Positions 63,380-64,000 of a stretch of DNA of 64,000 bases are shown here, piece by piece. A program made the translations under genes and the position numbers. The stretch is from the NCBI RefSeq assembly GCF_000313615.1, contig NZ_AMZQ01000001.1, forward strand, positions 186,001-250,000, in the 5' to 3' direction. Source of the stretch: Campylobacter showae CSUNSWCD. GTDB taxonomy: Bacteria; Campylobacterota; Campylobacteria; Campylobacterales; Campylobacteraceae. Within the stretch, counting starts at the first letter, position 1. Each line of letters starts with the position of its first letter. Under the pieces are notes generated by a model that was not told the DNA's origin, searched no databases, and was given only the letters and a program-made list of their open reading frames with translations.

Positions 63380-64000
63380 CGTTTTGATGTATCATCATGT
63401 TTTAAAAAAGAGTGGATTTATCGCCTCTAGCGCAGAGGATTTTGCCTCGCAGATGAGATTTCTCGCCGAGGCGGGCTATAAAACGCTTACGATGAGCCAA
63501 TTTATCGCCTATAAAAAGGGCGAGCTAGCCGTGCCTAAAAAAAGCGTCCTCATCACCTTTGACGACGGCTGGAAGGACAACTACGTCTACGCCTACCAGG
63601 TCTTGCGCGAGTTTGGCTTGCGAGCGACGATATTTTTAGTGACGCAGTGGATCGAGCGCGCGAGCGAGCGGCGGGGCGAGTTTATAGAGCTAACTCACTC
63701 TGAATACAAAAAAGCAGCCTCCCAGCGCCCGCAGGACGTGTTTTTGAGTCTTGACGAGATAGCAGCGATGCGGGACGTTTTTGACTTTCACTCTCACACG
63801 CATACGCATTTTGACGAGTATTTCGGCGCGCTCCCACCTGAGGAAAATTTCACTCGGTGCCGCGAGTTTATGCGCGAAAATTTGGGCATCGAGGATAGGC
63901 TTTTATGCTGGCCTCGCGGCAAATACGACGAAAATTTGATCCGTCTAGCTAGGCAGGCGGGTTATGAGGCATTTTTCACGACGCAGCGAGGCATAAATAG
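63369..64000 (+). CDS. polysaccharide deacetylase family protein (3' end outside window)
   Basis: The open frame runs to the window end, 210 complete codons so far. After SVSVLMYHHVLKK come the NodB-type motifs: LITFDDGWKDNYVYAYQVL (motif 1, with the catalytic Asp pair), DFHSHTHTHFDEYF (metal-binding His motif) and CWPRGKYDENLIRLA (motif 3). It would deacetylate or otherwise hydrolyse a sugar N-acetyl group in surface glycan. The start is TTG at 63369, inside the end of the ligase gene. Confidence 0.9.
   Translation, partial: MSVSVLMYHHVLKKSGFIASSAEDFASQMRFLAEAGYKTLTMSQFIAYKKGELAVPKKSVLITFDDGWKDNYVYAYQVLREFGLRATIFLVTQWIERASERRGEFIELTHSEYKKAASQRPQDVFLSLDEIAAMRDVFDFHSHTHTHFDEYFGALPPEENFTRCREFMRENLGIEDRLLCWPRGKYDENLIRLARQAGYEAFFTTQRGIN

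Overview
The window reads as a chromosomal segment of a Campylobacter species. Its gene order matches blocks I remember from C. jejuni: ABC ATPase-fliR-acidic protein-gmk-tatA-argS; rsfS-nadD next to gapA-pgk-tpiA-fabI; prfB next to rimO-tilS; a miaB cluster next to an HP0268-like gene and nusA; dnaX near rho, ccoI-ccoS, cytochrome c, heptose biosynthesis and waaF. The GC content is visibly higher than in C. jejuni, and the hexamer AAATTT is very frequent. This points to an oral or gut species of the C. rectus/C. showae type. The species call is inference.

Layout. 1-6388: an ABC ATPase (cut by the window edge), the flagellar export protein FliR, a receiver-like acidic protein, gmk, tatA, argS and a VanZ-like protein. 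6613-10186: a YpfJ-type metallopeptidase, a decayed Tat-signal aldo/keto reductase and a propeller-like protein of unknown function. 10600-17576: rsfS and nadD, divergent from lower glycolysis (gapA-pgk-tpiA), then fabI, a DUF2625-like gene and an old yellow enzyme. 17854-21862: an iron/heme module, exbB-exbD-tonB divergent from a heme-type TonB-dependent receptor, with a perfect palindrome between them and the 3' relic of a second tonB downstream. 22272-28883: a Cys-rich Sel1 lipoprotein, an RclA-like flavoprotein, prfB, and panC-rimO-tilS. 29293-35252: a PilM/N/O-like membrane operon behind miaB, then nusA. 35568-43168: a membrane-anchored unknown, a tiny lipoprotein, an unusually long dnaX, an orphan phage head/ADP-ribosyltransferase fusion with neighbouring small genes, and rho. 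43292-48521: a frameshifted cation-efflux gene, ccoI-ccoS for cbb3 oxidase assembly and two cytochromes c. 48663-64000: lipooligosaccharide synthesis. Four genes supply ADP-heptose, a Y-family polymerase/YolD-like pair interrupts the locus, six or seven glycosyltransferases alternate between the GT9 and GT4 types, and an O-antigen ligase and a polysaccharide deacetylase (cut by the window edge) follow.

The most interesting signals: (1) AAATTT is extremely dense in spacers, lies inside terminator hairpins, and accumulates in in-frame low-complexity insertions of DnaX, WaaF and other LOS enzymes. It fits the RAATTY motif that marks DNA for uptake in C. jejuni. (2) An AAATTT-poor island between dnaX and rho carries a phage head protein fused to an ADP-ribosyltransferase domain. 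(3) A displaced tonB 3' end. (4) A PilMNO-like operon in a genus without type IV pili. (5) A Firmicutes-like UvrX/YolD pair inside the LOS locus. I found no rRNA, tRNA, CRISPR array or insertion sequence.
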